A stretch of DNA of 64,000 nucleotides from Alcaligenaceae bacterium (GCA_013205565.1 JABMMM010000047.1:48588-112587), one strand, 5' to 3'. Shown: positions 19,462-29,993, counted from the first letter of the stretch. Notes: generated from the sequence alone by a model not told the origin. Numbers and translations: made by a program.

Positions 19462-20841
19462 ATGGCCACTCAAACACACACCTCTAGCGAAGACATCTCT
19501 GTTGGCTTGGCACAATTCATTGAAAACTGCCGGTGGGAAGATATTCCCGATGTCGTTCGACACGAGGCCAAGCGTTCTTTATTAAATTATTTTGCAGCGG
19601 CCTTATCTGCCTGCTTTGACCCGACCGTTGAGCGTGCAGCGCAGGTTTACGCGCGTTTTTCTGCGGCTCAGCAGGCGACGGTGATTGGTCGCGGGCAACG
19701 GCTCGACATGCTGACGGCTGCCGCACTAAACACGATGATGGCGAACGTGTTTGATTTTGACGACACGCACATTCCCACCATCATTCATCCGACTGCCCCC
19801 GTGGCGCCCGCGGTGTTCGCGCTCGCGCAAACTCGACCACTGAGCGGCGCGAATTTGTTGCTTAGTTTTATTTTAGGCGCTGAGGCTGAATGCCGAATTG
19901 GACAGGCGGTGTCGCCAGGGCATTATTCGCGCGGTTGGCACATCACTTCGACCTGCGGGGTATTTGGCGCGGCAATGGCGACGGGTAAGCTGCTGGGCTT
20001 AAGCACGCAGCAATTGGTTTGGGCCTTAGGTTCGGCCTCAGCGCAAGCTTCGGGCTTGGTCGAAACCCTTGGCACCATGTCTAAAAGTGTCAGTATGGGT
20101 AACGCCTCACGTAACGGCATGTTGTCTGCTTTTTTGGCGCAACAAGATTTTGATGGCCCGGCGCAACCGCTTGAGGGCGCGCGTGGCTTTTTGAATGTCA
20201 CGGCTGACGCGCCCGATTGCCAGAGCATTGTCAGCGAATTAGGAACGCGCTGGGAACTGCTGAACAACACCTATAAGCCGTTTCCGTGCGGTGTCGTTTT
20301 AAACCCAGTCATCGAGGCGTGCTTGGGATTAGCCAAACATCCAGAGTTGTTACAACAAGGCCTTCACGCGCTCGAGCGTATCGAGCTGCATGGCCACCCC
20401 CTATTAAGGCAACGCACCGATCGCCCAAACGTTGCGACCGGTCGCGAGTCGCAAGTCAGCGCACAGCATGCCGTCGCTGTGTCCTTGACGCGTGGCAAAG
20501 CGGGCCTGGCCGAGTTTAGCGATCAGGCGGTGGCAGACGAATCGTTGCGTGCGTTAGGACGCAAAGTTGTTTTTGTGGAAGATGCCTCTTTTGCCGTTGA
20601 GGCGGCCACCGTTAAGCTGCATTGGGCGCAAGGCAAGAGCTTGGTTGTGGCGATTGATATTGCACGCGGGGCGCGCGCCAAACCCTTGTCTGACCAAGAA
20701 CTTGAAAACAAAGTGCGTACGCTGTGCGAATATGGTGGTTCGGGCTGTGAGCCCGAGGCTTTGATTCAAGCGGTTTGGGCCATGGATCGTGCGACCGATG
20801 TTGGTCAAATCATGCAGTTGGTCGCCGGAAAAAACAAGTGA
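19462..20841 (+). CDS. MmgE/PrpD family protein
   Basis: LLNYFAAALSACFDPTVERA, GAEAECRIGQAVSPGHYSRGWHITSTCGVFGAAMATGKLLGL, KPFPCGVVLNPVIEA. Confidence 0.92.
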   Translation: MATQTHTSSEDISVGLAQFIENCRWEDIPDVVRHEAKRSLLNYFAAALSACFDPTVERAAQVYARFSAAQQATVIGRGQRLDMLTAAALNTMMANVFDFDDTHIPTIIHPTAPVAPAVFALAQTRPLSGANLLLSFILGAEAECRIGQAVSPGHYSRGWHITSTCGVFGAAMATGKLLGLSTQQLVWALGSASAQASGLVETLGTMSKSVSMGNASRNGMLSAFLAQQDFDGPAQPLEGARGFLNVTADAPDCQSIVSELGTRWELLNNTYKPFPCGVVLNPVIEACLGLAKHPELLQQGLHALERIELHGHPLLRQRTDRPNVATGRESQVSAQHAVAVSLTRGKAGLAEFSDQAVADESLRALGRKVVFVEDASFAVEAATVKLHWAQGKSLVVAIDIARGARAKPLSDQELENKVRTLCEYGGSGCEPEALIQAVWAMDRATDVGQIMQLVAGKNK

Positions 20842-20864
20842 CGCGCAAGTGTCAGAGCTAAAAA

Positions 20865-21891
20865 ATGATAAAAACGGAGTCAACCATGTCAATCATGATC
20901 GCAGCACTTAGACACTCAGTTTTACCTAGCTTGATGGCAGCTTGCGCGCTGCTTGGTGGGTTAGGACCCCTTGAGGCCTTTGCCCAAGCGGCTTTTAAGC
21001 CCTCCGGGACTGTCAAAATTGTGGTGATGTTTCCGCCCGGGGGGCGGCACGGATGCGGTGGCGCGTATCGTGGGCGAAAGGCTCACTGACTTGTGGCAAC
21101 AGCAGGTCGTGATCGAAAACAAAGCGGGTGCGCAGGGCAATATCGGCACCGCGTACGCGGCAAAAGCAGCGCCTGACGGGCATACGTTGATGATTGCGCA
21201 TCAGGGCGTGATGACCGTGAACCCTCACCTCTATAAGGACATGGGCCTTGATGTCACAAAAGACATCGTACCCGTGGGGCGTTTGACGCAACAACCCTTC
21301 GTGCTCGTAGCACACCCGTCGGTTCCGGTCAAAACACTCAAAGATGTTGAGGAGTTGGCCAAAAATCAGCCCGACAAACTCAGCTACGGTTCAAGCGCCG
21401 CTGGCCCGCAACTTGCCGTCGAGCTCTTTAAGTTCATGACAGGAGCAAAGCTCTTGCACGTGGCTTACAAAGGGGCGGGACCCGCGGTGATTGACGTGTT
21501 GAGCGGAAATATCAATCTGCTGGTCGCGAACCCCACATCGGTGGCGCAGCACGTGCAGGCTGGCAAGCTTCGCGCCATTGTCTTGTTCGGTTCGCAAGGG
21601 GTAGGGGTCTTGCCGGGTACGCCGACGGCGATTGACGCGGGCTACCCTGCCTTGGGGGATATTCCTGAGTGGTACGGGCTTGCCGTGCCGGCCGCCACGC
21701 CTGCTAAAGTGCTTGAGCAGTTGAATCAGGATCTCAACACGGTCTTGTCACAGGCTTCGGTTCAAAGCCGCATCAGCGCTCTGGGCTTGAATGCTTCGCC
21801 AAGTACCTCAGCAGAGTTTTCAGAGCAAATTAAACGGGATTACGCCCGCTGGGGACGTTTAATCCAGCAGGCTGGCCTCAAAGTCGAGTAA
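20865..21891 (+). pseudogene. Bug family TTT receptor interrupted by an apparent +1 frameshift in a G6 run
   Basis: ORF 20865-21089 (signal peptide + VKIVVMFPPGG) and ORF 21058-21891 (MARIVGERLTDLWQQQVVIENKAGAQGNIGTAYAAKAAPDGHTLM...). Removing one G from 21040-21045 restores PPGGGTDAVARIVGERL. Could instead be a sequencing error. Confidence 0.88.
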
Positions 21892-21939
21892 CGCGAAGAA
21901 TCTGCCGGTCAGTTGCCTGCAGCTCGCTGCCGTTACGCG

Positions 21940-22158
21940 TTAGCCCGTTGTTTTAGGTTTGGCGGTTGTGGTCTTTTTAGGCTTAGCCGCTTTCTTTTTT
22001 GGGATGGTGCTCTTTTTTGCAGACGCGCTTTTTTTAGCAGTGCTATTCTTTTTAGGCGCTGTTTGTGTTGGGGCTGTTGAGGTTTGAGCCGCCACTGGCG
22101 CCATTTGAACTAAACCAAACGAGGTAATCATTAAAAGTACGGCTAATTTCTTGATCAT
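21940..22158 (-). CDS. Small secreted Lys/Thr/Ala-rich low-complexity protein
   Basis: ATG at 22158 with AAGGA upstream; MIKKLAVLLMITSFGLVQMAPVAAQTSTAPTQTAPKKNSTAKKSASAKKSTIPKKKAAKPKKTTTAKPKTTG; signal peptide then basic tail. Confidence 0.65.
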   Translation of the reverse strand: MIKKLAVLLMITSFGLVQMAPVAAQTSTAPTQTAPKKNSTAKKSASAKKSTIPKKKAAKPKKTTTAKPKTTG

Positions 22159-22382
22159 TAAGTATTCCTTCAAAAAGTAGGCGCGATGAGTGCTCGCAGC
22201 ACGTTAACTTAACCTCAGACGTTACCTTAACCTGCGTCTATTTTAGCCGCCCCACGCAGAAATTCAATTTGAAACCTTCGATCCCGCATAAAAATCCGCT
22301 AGAGAAGTCAAAAAGTGCGCATAAAACACCTTCTAACCTCGATTTTGATGGGATTGCGCTGTGCGGGTAGTCCATAATTCGT

Positions 22383-23390
22383 ATGAGTCATTTACTGTTT
22401 GAGATCACTATGTTTAAAAAAATATTGCTGTTTGGTCTGGGCAGCTTAAGTTTTGTGTCAGCATTTTCGCAGGCACAGTCGGCTCCAGTGGCGCCATGGC
22501 CCAATCAGCCTGTGCGAATGATTGTGCCGTTTCCGGGTGGCGCAAGCACGCTCGATGGCGTCGTGCGCCTGCTGGTGCCTGAGATGACCCGCGACTTGGC
22601 AGGGTCGGTTTTTGTTGAAAATAAACCCGGTGCTGGCACCGTGATCGGCGTCGATGCAGTCGCCAAAGCGTCAGACCGGCATACCTTTGGCGGCGTGGCG
22701 AACAGTTTTACAGTCAACCAGACGCTGGTAAAAAACTTACCTTACAACCTCGATAAAGAGCTCGTGCCGGTCATTTTGCTGGCGCGTACAGCCAACGTGC
22801 TGGCGATTCGCCCCGACTTGCCGATCAAGAATCTATCTGAGTTGGTGGCCTACGCAAAAAAGAACCCAGGCAAACTGTCTTATGGCTCTTTTGGCAATGG
22901 TACAACGCCTCATTTTGCCGGCGAGATGCTGAAATCGATGGCAGGAATCGACATGGTGCACGTGCCCTACAAGGCGCAAGGGCCTGCGCTTAACGATTTG
23001 CTAGGCGGCAACATCGACCTGATGTTTGGTAATTTGCCCGATTTTTTGTCGCATATTCGTTCGGGCAAACTCAGAGCGTTGGGGACAACCTACCTGACGC
23101 GTGCGCCATTGGCCCCCGAGATCCCGACGATCGCTGAGCAGGGTCTGCCAACGTTTGAAACTGACTCTTGGTACGGAATTATCGCGCCGGCGACCACACC
23201 AAAAGAGGCACTCGAGCGTTTGAATTTAACGTTGAGGCGGGCGCTTGCCCAACCGAGCGTTCAGCAGAATCTGCGCGAGCGTGGGATTGAAATTATCGGT
23301 GGCACCGCAGCCGAGTTCGGCGCCCACCTTCAAAGCGAAATCGCCAAATACGCTCAAATCGTTAAAACCTCGAATATGAAAATTGACTGA
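22383..23390 (+). CDS. Bug family tripartite tricarboxylate transporter substrate-binding protein
   Basis: PNQPVRMIVPFPGGASTLDGVVRLLVPEMTRDLAGSVFVENKPGAGTVIGVDAVAKA; VPYKAQGPALNDLLGGNIDLMFG. Confidence 0.93.
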   Translation: MSHLLFEITMFKKILLFGLGSLSFVSAFSQAQSAPVAPWPNQPVRMIVPFPGGASTLDGVVRLLVPEMTRDLAGSVFVENKPGAGTVIGVDAVAKASDRHTFGGVANSFTVNQTLVKNLPYNLDKELVPVILLARTANVLAIRPDLPIKNLSELVAYAKKNPGKLSYGSFGNGTTPHFAGEMLKSMAGIDMVHVPYKAQGPALNDLLGGNIDLMFGNLPDFLSHIRSGKLRALGTTYLTRAPLAPEIPTIAEQGLPTFETDSWYGIIAPATTPKEALERLNLTLRRALAQPSVQQNLRERGIEIIGGTAAEFGAHLQSEIAKYAQIVKTSNMKID

Positions 23391-23400
23391 GTAAAAAAAG

Positions 23401-24228
23401 ATGTCAAACACATTAAATAAAAAACCCTTGCGTATTGCGATCGCTGGCCTGGGGGCCATCGGTAAAGCCATTGCTATCACGCTTGCGAAGGGCTCAGTGC
23501 CTGGCGTCGTGCTGACCGCGGTCTCGGCAAAAAACCACGAGAAAGCACAGCAATTTGTGTCAACGCTTGGCGTGCCGGTGAAGGTACTGAATCTATCGCA
23601 GCTTGAGCCTGAGGCCGATCTTGTGATTGAGTGCGCGCCGGCAGCCCTCTTGCCTGACATTGCGACGCCGTTTTTGAAAGCGCAAAAACAAGTCATCGTC
23701 TTGTCAGTTGGCGCGTTGTTGTTTAACCAAGGTCTGATTGATTTGGCCAAACAAGAAGGTGGCATCATTCACGTGCCAACGGGTGCCTTGATCGGACTAG
23801 ACGCTGTGATCGCTGCGGCCGAAGGCAAAATTCATTCAGTCAGAATGATCACACGTAAGCCGCCAAACGGTCTGGCAGGTGCACCTCATCTGCTTGAAAA
23901 TAACATCAGCGTCGAGGGTTTAACCGAGCCTAAAAAAGTATTCGAGGGTAATGCACGTGCGGCGGCCAAGGGGTTCCCGGCGAACCTAAATGTCGTTGTG
24001 GCGCTCGCCTTAGCGGGCGTTGGCCCCGAAAATACTTTGCTTGAAATTTGGGCGGATCCAACGGTCGTGCGCAACACGCACAGCATCGTTGTTGATTCAG
24101 ATTCAGCGAAGTTCACCATGACCATGGAAAACATTCCTTCTGAAAACCCCAAAACCGGTCGCATCGTCGCGCCAAGCGTGATCGCCCTGTTACGCAAGAT
24201 GCAATCAAGCTTTAAGGTCGGCACTTAG
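23401..24228 (+). CDS. L-aspartate dehydrogenase-like (DUF108 / NadX-like)
   Basis: RIAIAGLGAIGKAIAITLAKGSVPG; DLVIECAPAALLPD; HVPTGALIGLDAVIAAAEGKIHSVRMITRKPP. Confidence 0.88.
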   Translation: MSNTLNKKPLRIAIAGLGAIGKAIAITLAKGSVPGVVLTAVSAKNHEKAQQFVSTLGVPVKVLNLSQLEPEADLVIECAPAALLPDIATPFLKAQKQVIVLSVGALLFNQGLIDLAKQEGGIIHVPTGALIGLDAVIAAAEGKIHSVRMITRKPPNGLAGAPHLLENNISVEGLTEPKKVFEGNARAAAKGFPANLNVVVALALAGVGPENTLLEIWADPTVVRNTHSIVVDSDSAKFTMTMENIPSENPKTGRIVAPSVIALLRKMQSSFKVGT

Positions 24229-24310
24229 CGCCCAGTTACTTGGCACGACACCACCGACCTGCACCCTGACTTGAACGCCGGCACTTGGGGCGCCCTTCGG
24301 TCTGCGCAGC

Positions 24311-25198
24311 TTACGCCGCTTGCGCGACCGCGGACTGGCGCGGTAAATCTAAGGTGGTGACGCGCGTGAGTTCACGCTTGTAGGCTTTGTCGTCAAACGG
24401 CCGCGCCCGATGCATGGTGGTGCGATTATCCCAAATGACTAGGTCGCCCAAGGCCCATTCGTGATGACCTAAAAACTCAGGCCGAGTCGCGTGCTCGATC
24501 AGGTCTTTTAATAACAAGCGTCCCTCGGGCACTGGCCATTCGATCACGCGCTCGGCGTGCGAGGCAAGATAAAGCGCTTTGCGAGGTGAGTCTGAAAAAA
24601 CGCGCACCAACGGATGTGTCGCACCAGGAAGCTTTGCTTTTTCTTCAGGCGAAAAATCGAATCCCATGGTGTGACGCGAATACGCAATCGAGTGGTGCAC
24701 GTGCAGAGAGTCGATGGTGGCTTTCATTTTATCGTCAAGCGCATCGTAAGCGGCCCGCATATCTGCAAACTCGGTGTCGGCACGTACGGGTGGGATGTTG
24801 CGCGCAAACAGCATCGAATAGCGTCCGGCGGGGTCTTCAAACGAGGCGTCGGTGTGCCAGATTCGGTTGCTGATGCCGTTCATTCGCCGACGATCATCCG
24901 CGGCCAAAATCGCTCCGTCAGCCCCGACATTCGAAATATCAGTCAGCGCTTCGTTACCGAAGCGGTTTTTAACCAAGACAGACGAAGAGGTTTTGGCATG
25001 TAGTACGCCGTCCAGGCGCTGAGCAAAATCGAGTTGCTCCTGAAACGAAAGCTCTTGCCCTTTGAATACCAAGACGCCATATTCCGTCATGCCTGCACGT
25101 AAGCGTTCTAAGCTCGGTTGGTCCTGCATGGTGCGCAGATCAAGCGAGCTGACCTCAGCCATAAAGGTTGGACTGAGCTGTTTGAAGATGATGGTCAT
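24311..25198 (-). CDS. TauD/TfdA family Fe(II)/2-oxoglutarate-dependent dioxygenase
   Basis: GVLVFKGQELSFQEQLDFAQRLDG, IWHTDASFEDPAGRYSMLFARNIPP (HxD), GDLVIWDNRTTMHRARPFD (distal His). Confidence 0.92.
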   Translation of the reverse strand: MTIIFKQLSPTFMAEVSSLDLRTMQDQPSLERLRAGMTEYGVLVFKGQELSFQEQLDFAQRLDGVLHAKTSSSVLVKNRFGNEALTDISNVGADGAILAADDRRRMNGISNRIWHTDASFEDPAGRYSMLFARNIPPVRADTEFADMRAAYDALDDKMKATIDSLHVHHSIAYSRHTMGFDFSPEEKAKLPGATHPLVRVFSDSPRKALYLASHAERVIEWPVPEGRLLLKDLIEHATRPEFLGHHEWALGDLVIWDNRTTMHRARPFDDKAYKRELTRVTTLDLPRQSAVAQAA

Positions 25199-25305
25199 GA
25201 GCGGTCTCTCTCGCTGTTTTCAGTATTTTGGCTGTCTCGTGCACTGAACACGGGTGCACTTGTTAGAATCCTTAGAATAAATATACTCCTTTACTTCAAA
25301 AACAC

Positions 25306-26298
25306 ATGACTTCAAAGCTGATTTTTTTAACAAATCCGATTCATCCGCAGGTGCAGGCAGAGCTCGAAACCTTCGCGCATGTCTTGGTGGCGAGTTCGAC
25401 GCGTGACGAAGATTTGCTTGCAGGCGCCCGCGAGGCTTCGATTGTCGTGGTGCGCAGCCCCATCCCTGCGGCCTTGTTTGCGCAGTCTCCCCACTTGCTT
25501 GGCGTGATCCGTCATGGGGCGGGAGTCGATATGATCCCGCTTCAGGCAGCGACCGAACACGACGTCGCGGTCGCGAATGCACCCGGCACGAACGCGGTTA
25601 CAGTGGCCGAGTTTGCGTTAGGACAGATGCTGGCCTTGGCGCATAAAAGTACGGTAGTCAATCAGCGAATGCGCGCGGGCGGTTGGGCAAGCGCGCGCCC
25701 GTTGGCCGACCAGGGCGTCGAGCTTGCAGGCAAAAGAGTCGGTTTGGTTGGGCTGGGTGCGATCGGGCAGGCGGTTGCAAAAATGTGTCATTTTGGCTTT
25801 GGTATGCAAGTCTGTGGTTATCGACCCAGCGGGCGTGCTTCGCTTGACTTTATCGAGCTGACGTCGCTTGAGCGGGTCTTTGAACAGTCGAACTTTATCG
25901 TACTGGCCTGCCCGTTAAACGAAACAACAACAGGGTTGATCAGCGCCGACTTGCTGCGCCATTGCAAGCCCGAGTCCTATTTGATTAACGTCGCACGCGG
26001 TGCTGTCGTTGACCAGCAGGCCTTGGTCGAGGCGCTTAGTCAGGGGCGTTTAGCGGGCGCAGCACTCGATGTATTTGTGCAGCAACCGTTGCCGTTGGCT
26101 TCGCCACTTTATGGTATGGAAAACGTCTTGCTCTCGCCGCATATGGCAGGCGTGACGGATGACAGTTTGCGAGCAATGGGAAGCTCGGTGGCGCGCCAGG
26201 CCAGACAAATCCTGAACGGCCAGTTGCCCGAGCACTTGGTCAACCGCGAGGCTGCGGCCAACGTGCAACAGCGCCTGACACGAATGACCCAGCGCTAG
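25306..26298 (+). CDS. D-isomer-specific 2-hydroxyacid dehydrogenase (phosphoglycerate dehydrogenase-like)
   Basis: ELAGKRVGLVGLGAIGQAVAKM, LINVARGAVVDQQALVEAL, LSPHMAGVTDDSLRAMG. Confidence 0.92.
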   Translation: MTSKLIFLTNPIHPQVQAELETFAHVLVASSTRDEDLLAGAREASIVVVRSPIPAALFAQSPHLLGVIRHGAGVDMIPLQAATEHDVAVANAPGTNAVTVAEFALGQMLALAHKSTVVNQRMRAGGWASARPLADQGVELAGKRVGLVGLGAIGQAVAKMCHFGFGMQVCGYRPSGRASLDFIELTSLERVFEQSNFIVLACPLNETTTGLISADLLRHCKPESYLINVARGAVVDQQALVEALSQGRLAGAALDVFVQQPLPLASPLYGMENVLLSPHMAGVTDDSLRAMGSSVARQARQILNGQLPEHLVNREAAANVQQRLTRMTQR

Positions 26299-26477
26299 GC
26301 GTTCAGCACGCTGCTCAATCGTGCAGCTTTTTAGTCAAGCGCCAAGCCAACGGCGGCTTGTGCGACGCATGGATATTGCGTGAATTGGGCGCTCGCACGG
26401 CAGCGAAAAAAGTGGGATGGTTTGAAAGGTCTGAGTCAACAAATATAAGCAAAAATTAGGTTCAATTCTTTAGCTTG

Positions 26478-26539
26478 TTGAGCGAATGTGGTTATTTTGA
26501 CGAAATGCGCAATTCTTGAGCGAAACGCGCATATGTTTC
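26478..26539. promoter_or_regulatory. Candidate regulator-binding array upstream of pckG (three TTGA(G)CGAA-type repeats at 19-bp spacing plus a GAAAC-N8-GTTTC inverted repeat)
   Basis: TTGAGCGAA at 26478, TTGACGAAATGCGC at 26497, TTGAGCGAAACGCGC at 26516; GAAACGCGCATATGTTTC at 26522-26539. Confidence 0.4.
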
Positions 26540-26634
26540 GGTGTGGAAAGGGTAAGTTTTTCGTAAGAGCACGCGCGGTGCTACTATTTCGGGTTACTGA
26601 ACTGTGACCATTGCAATCTAATTGAAACAAGCCA

Positions 26635-28491
26635 ATGACTCTAACCTTAAACGCACCTGATTACGTTCACCACGCTGAGTTAAAAAAATGGGTGGGCGAC
26701 ATTGCCGCAAAAGCCAAGCCCGCCAAGATCGTCTGGTGTGATGGCTCGCAAGAAGAATACGACCGTCTGTGCGCCGAGATGGTGCAGTCTGGGATGTTGC
26801 ACAAACTGAACCCCGCGAAACGACCAAACTCGTTTCTGGCGCGCTCGTCGCCCGATGACGTGGCACGCGTCGAAGATCGTACGTTTATTTGCAGCAAAAA
26901 CAAGTCAGAGGCTGGCCCCACCAACAACTGGATCGAGCCTGCAGAAATGCGTACTAAGCTCGACGAGTTGTTTGAAGGTGCGATGGCAGGTCGCACCATG
27001 TACGTGATTCCGTTTTCGATGGGCCCACTGGGTTCGCCGATTGCACAAATTGGCATCGAGTTGTCTGATTCGCCTTACGTTGTAGTCAATATGCGCCTAA
27101 TGACTCGCATGGGCAAAAAAGTGTTCGACGTGCTGGGCCCAACGGGGGCGTTTGTGCCCTGTGTGCACACCGTAGGAGCGCCTTTGGCTGCGGGGCAGGC
27201 CGATGTCGTTTGGCCGTGCAATAACACCAAGTACATCGTGCATTTTCCCGAGTCCCGTGAGATTTGGTCTTATGGCTCGGGCTACGGTGGCAACGCCTTG
27301 CTAGGTAAAAAATGTTTCGCTTTGCGCATCGCCTCGAACATGGGCCGCAGCGAGGCAAGCGCGACTTCACCGGGCTGGCTGGCTGAGCACATGCTGATTT
27401 TGGGTGTGACGGCCCCTTGGGGTAAAAAATACCATGTCGCCGCAGCGTTTCCATCGGCCTGCGGCAAAACCAACTTTGCGATGCTGATTCCACCCAAGGG
27501 CTTAGGCGAACAGGGCTGGAAGATCACGACAATCGGTGACGATATCGCTTGGATCAAACCAGACGCAAAAGGTAACTTGCGCGCCATCAACCCAGAAGCC
27601 GGTTATTTTGGTGTGGCGCCCGGTACTAACCAGCAATCAAACTTTAATTGCATGGCCACCTTGGCCCAAGACACTATCTTCACAAACGTGGCGTTAACCG
27701 ATGACGGAGACGTGTGGTGGGAGGGCATGAGCAAGGTTCCACCTGCACACTGCATCGACTGGCAAGGGCGTGACTGGACTCCTGAGCAGGCAAAAGAAAA
27801 AGGTATTAAGGCCGCGCATCCAAATGCACGCTTTACCGTCTCTGCCACGCAAAACCCTGTGTTGGATCCCGAGTGGGATAACCCTGAGGGTGTCGTGATT
27901 GACGCCTTCATCTTTGGTGGCCGTCGCTCGACCACCGTGCCTTTGGTGACTGAGGCGCGTAATTGGGCGGAAGGCGTTTACATGGCTGCGACCATGGGCT
28001 CTGAAACCACTGCTGCCGCAGTGGGTGAACAGGGTGTGGTGCGACGTGATCCGTTTGCGATGTTGCCGTTCTGTGGCTACAACATGGCCGAGTATTTTCA
28101 GCACTGGTTGTCTTTAGGCGAACACTTGCAAGCCTCGGGTGCTAAGTTGCCCAGTATCTTCTGTGTCAACTGGTTTCGCACAGATGTTGACGGCAAATTT
28201 GTTTGGCCCGGCTTTAGCGAAAACACCCGCGTGTTGAAATGGATGTTGGGTCGCATTGAAGGCGAGGCCAAGGGCAACGAACATGTCTTTGGGACTACAC
28301 CGAACTATGAAGATCTTGACTGGTCTGGCATGGATTTTTCCCTCGAAAAATTTACTACGATCACTTCAATCGATAAAGCGGCTTGGCGCAAAGAGTTCGA
28401 ATTGCATGCTGAACTCTTTGAAAAGCTGGCACATGGCTTGCCACCAAGTTTGCTTGAGATCAAAGCGGGCTTTGAAAGCCGCTTAGGGTAA
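26635..28491 (+). CDS. pckG: Phosphoenolpyruvate carboxykinase (GTP)
   Basis: 618 aa; [60 protein letters not shown]. Confidence 0.97.
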   Translation: MTLTLNAPDYVHHAELKKWVGDIAAKAKPAKIVWCDGSQEEYDRLCAEMVQSGMLHKLNPAKRPNSFLARSSPDDVARVEDRTFICSKNKSEAGPTNNWIEPAEMRTKLDELFEGAMAGRTMYVIPFSMGPLGSPIAQIGIELSDSPYVVVNMRLMTRMGKKVFDVLGPTGAFVPCVHTVGAPLAAGQADVVWPCNNTKYIVHFPESREIWSYGSGYGGNALLGKKCFALRIASNMGRSEASATSPGWLAEHMLILGVTAPWGKKYHVAAAFPSACGKTNFAMLIPPKGLGEQGWKITTIGDDIAWIKPDAKGNLRAINPEAGYFGVAPGTNQQSNFNCMATLAQDTIFTNVALTDDGDVWWEGMSKVPPAHCIDWQGRDWTPEQAKEKGIKAAHPNARFTVSATQNPVLDPEWDNPEGVVIDAFIFGGRRSTTVPLVTEARNWAEGVYMAATMGSETTAAAVGEQGVVRRDPFAMLPFCGYNMAEYFQHWLSLGEHLQASGAKLPSIFCVNWFRTDVDGKFVWPGFSENTRVLKWMLGRIEGEAKGNEHVFGTTPNYEDLDWSGMDFSLEKFTTITSIDKAAWRKEFELHAELFEKLAHGLPPSLLEIKAGFESRLG

Positions 28492-28496
28492 GTGGC

Positions 28497-29993
28497 TTAC
28501 ATTCGACTTTCCCAGGTCGCATCCAAATCAAACGGATACACAGGGCGATCAAGCTTGCTGTACGGAAACCGTGAATAGTCAGAGCTCGTGACGCCGCCAC
28601 CATCGCATTCGACCACGGCCTTGGCAATCGGTACGAACACTGGCCGACAATACATTCTGGATTTGAGCAATACAAAACAATGCTTGGTCGCATTAATGCC
28701 GATGTGACTGAAAATGCCTAAGTCCCAGTGCTCTTGAGGCGTCTCAGTGACCATTACCAGCGCTTGAGGCAATTGCAGCAAGACTGTCCGCCCCATGTAA
28801 ATGCGCTGACCCGTATAAGTGGGCCCACTGATGACGTATTCGCCATCAGTGATGCGCAAGACCACCCCAGTAAGCGTACGGGGTGTGGTTGTGATACCTA
28901 GCTGGGTTAAAGGAACTTTGTCGCCGATGGCCACTGACACCGTTGCGCCAATGCCGGCGTCAATCATCCGTGCGACGGCCTCCGGGTCACAGATTGGCCC
29001 GACTACGATGTCTTGCAAGCCTTGCGCCAAGGCTTCATGCAAGACATTCATGTCGTCACAGGTGCCGCCCGACATGCAGTTATCGCCGTGATCGAGCAAG
29101 AGCACAGGTCCTGAACCGGGTTGTTGCGAAAGCGCTTGTGCCCGAGCGATCGAGACAGCTAAGCTTTCACTCTTGTAGACAAAACCTTCACGGTTTTCCC
29201 AGATGAAGCCAGCGACCACGTCGGCAAATTGCTCGGCGGCGTCAGGGTCTGCATCGCTGATCACCACCACGCTGACACAAGGTGCGGCGATATCGGCCAA
29301 CGAAAACCCCGCTAACACAGATACCCCCAGCATGCCTGCCGCTTCAGCGGCGCGAGCCAATTCAACCGCTTCGTGCATGGCGCCAATGTCGGTACGACTG
29401 CACAGCGTGTGCGAGAGCAGCGGGAGACGGCGCCAGGCCATCGTCGGCTTAATTTTTTTAGCAAGCATCTCAATGAGCAAACGCGCGGCGTGGGCACCGG
29501 TTTCGTACATATCGATATGCGGATAGGTTTTGAAGCTGATCACGATGTCGCTGTTCGACATCGTTTTTTCAGTGATCTTGCCGTGCAAATCAAAAGCCAC
29601 TGCAATGGGGGCTTTCGGCAACACTGCCCGCAAACGCTCAAGCAGATCACCTTCACCATCATCAGAGTTTTCGGCCACCATGGCACCGTGCAGGTCGAGT
29701 GCGATCGCATCGCACCCAACCGCCGCCGCCACAATCACGTCGGACAAGTGAGTGTAAGCCTGTGCGGCAACACGACCGCTTGGGTTGGCTGTGGCGCTAC
29801 AGGCCACAACGACTTGATGGCCAGCTTGTTCAAGCAGATCGATATAGGCAGCGATCCCGGTTCGCGTGCCTTTAGAGGCTGCGTAGGCCTCGTCACCGTA
29901 GGTTGGGCCGTGATCGCCAAATGACGAGAGCGGCGTTGGGACCGGAGAAAACGTATTGGTTTCGTGATTCAGTCGTGCCACCAGGATTTTCAT
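28497..29993 (-). CDS. M81 family metallopeptidase (MlrC / microcystinase C-like)
   Basis: MKILVARLNHETNTFSPVPTPLSSF; AIALDLHGAMVAENSDDGEGDLLERLR; LLDHGDNCMSGGTCDDMNVL. ATGA overlap with upstream ORF stop at 29990-29993. Confidence 0.9.
   Translation of the reverse strand: MKILVARLNHETNTFSPVPTPLSSFGDHGPTYGDEAYAASKGTRTGIAAYIDLLEQAGHQVVVACSATANPSGRVAAQAYTHLSDVIVAAAVGCDAIALDLHGAMVAENSDDGEGDLLERLRAVLPKAPIAVAFDLHGKITEKTMSNSDIVISFKTYPHIDMYETGAHAARLLIEMLAKKIKPTMAWRRLPLLSHTLCSRTDIGAMHEAVELARAAEAAGMLGVSVLAGFSLADIAAPCVSVVVISDADPDAAEQFADVVAGFIWENREGFVYKSESLAVSIARAQALSQQPGSGPVLLLDHGDNCMSGGTCDDMNVLHEALAQGLQDIVVGPICDPEAVARMIDAGIGATVSVAIGDKVPLTQLGITTTPRTLTGVVLRITDGEYVISGPTYTGQRIYMGRTVLLQLPQALVMVTETPQEHWDLGIFSHIGINATKHCFVLLKSRMYCRPVFVPIAKAVVECDGGGVTSSDYSRFPYSKLDRPVYPFDLDATWESRM

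Noticed and set aside
22201-22236. Two imperfect 18-bp direct repeats (ACGTTAACTTAACCTCAG / ACGTTACCTTAACCTGCG)
   Set aside because: Only two copies with mismatches and no other support; could be chance or a weak regulator site.
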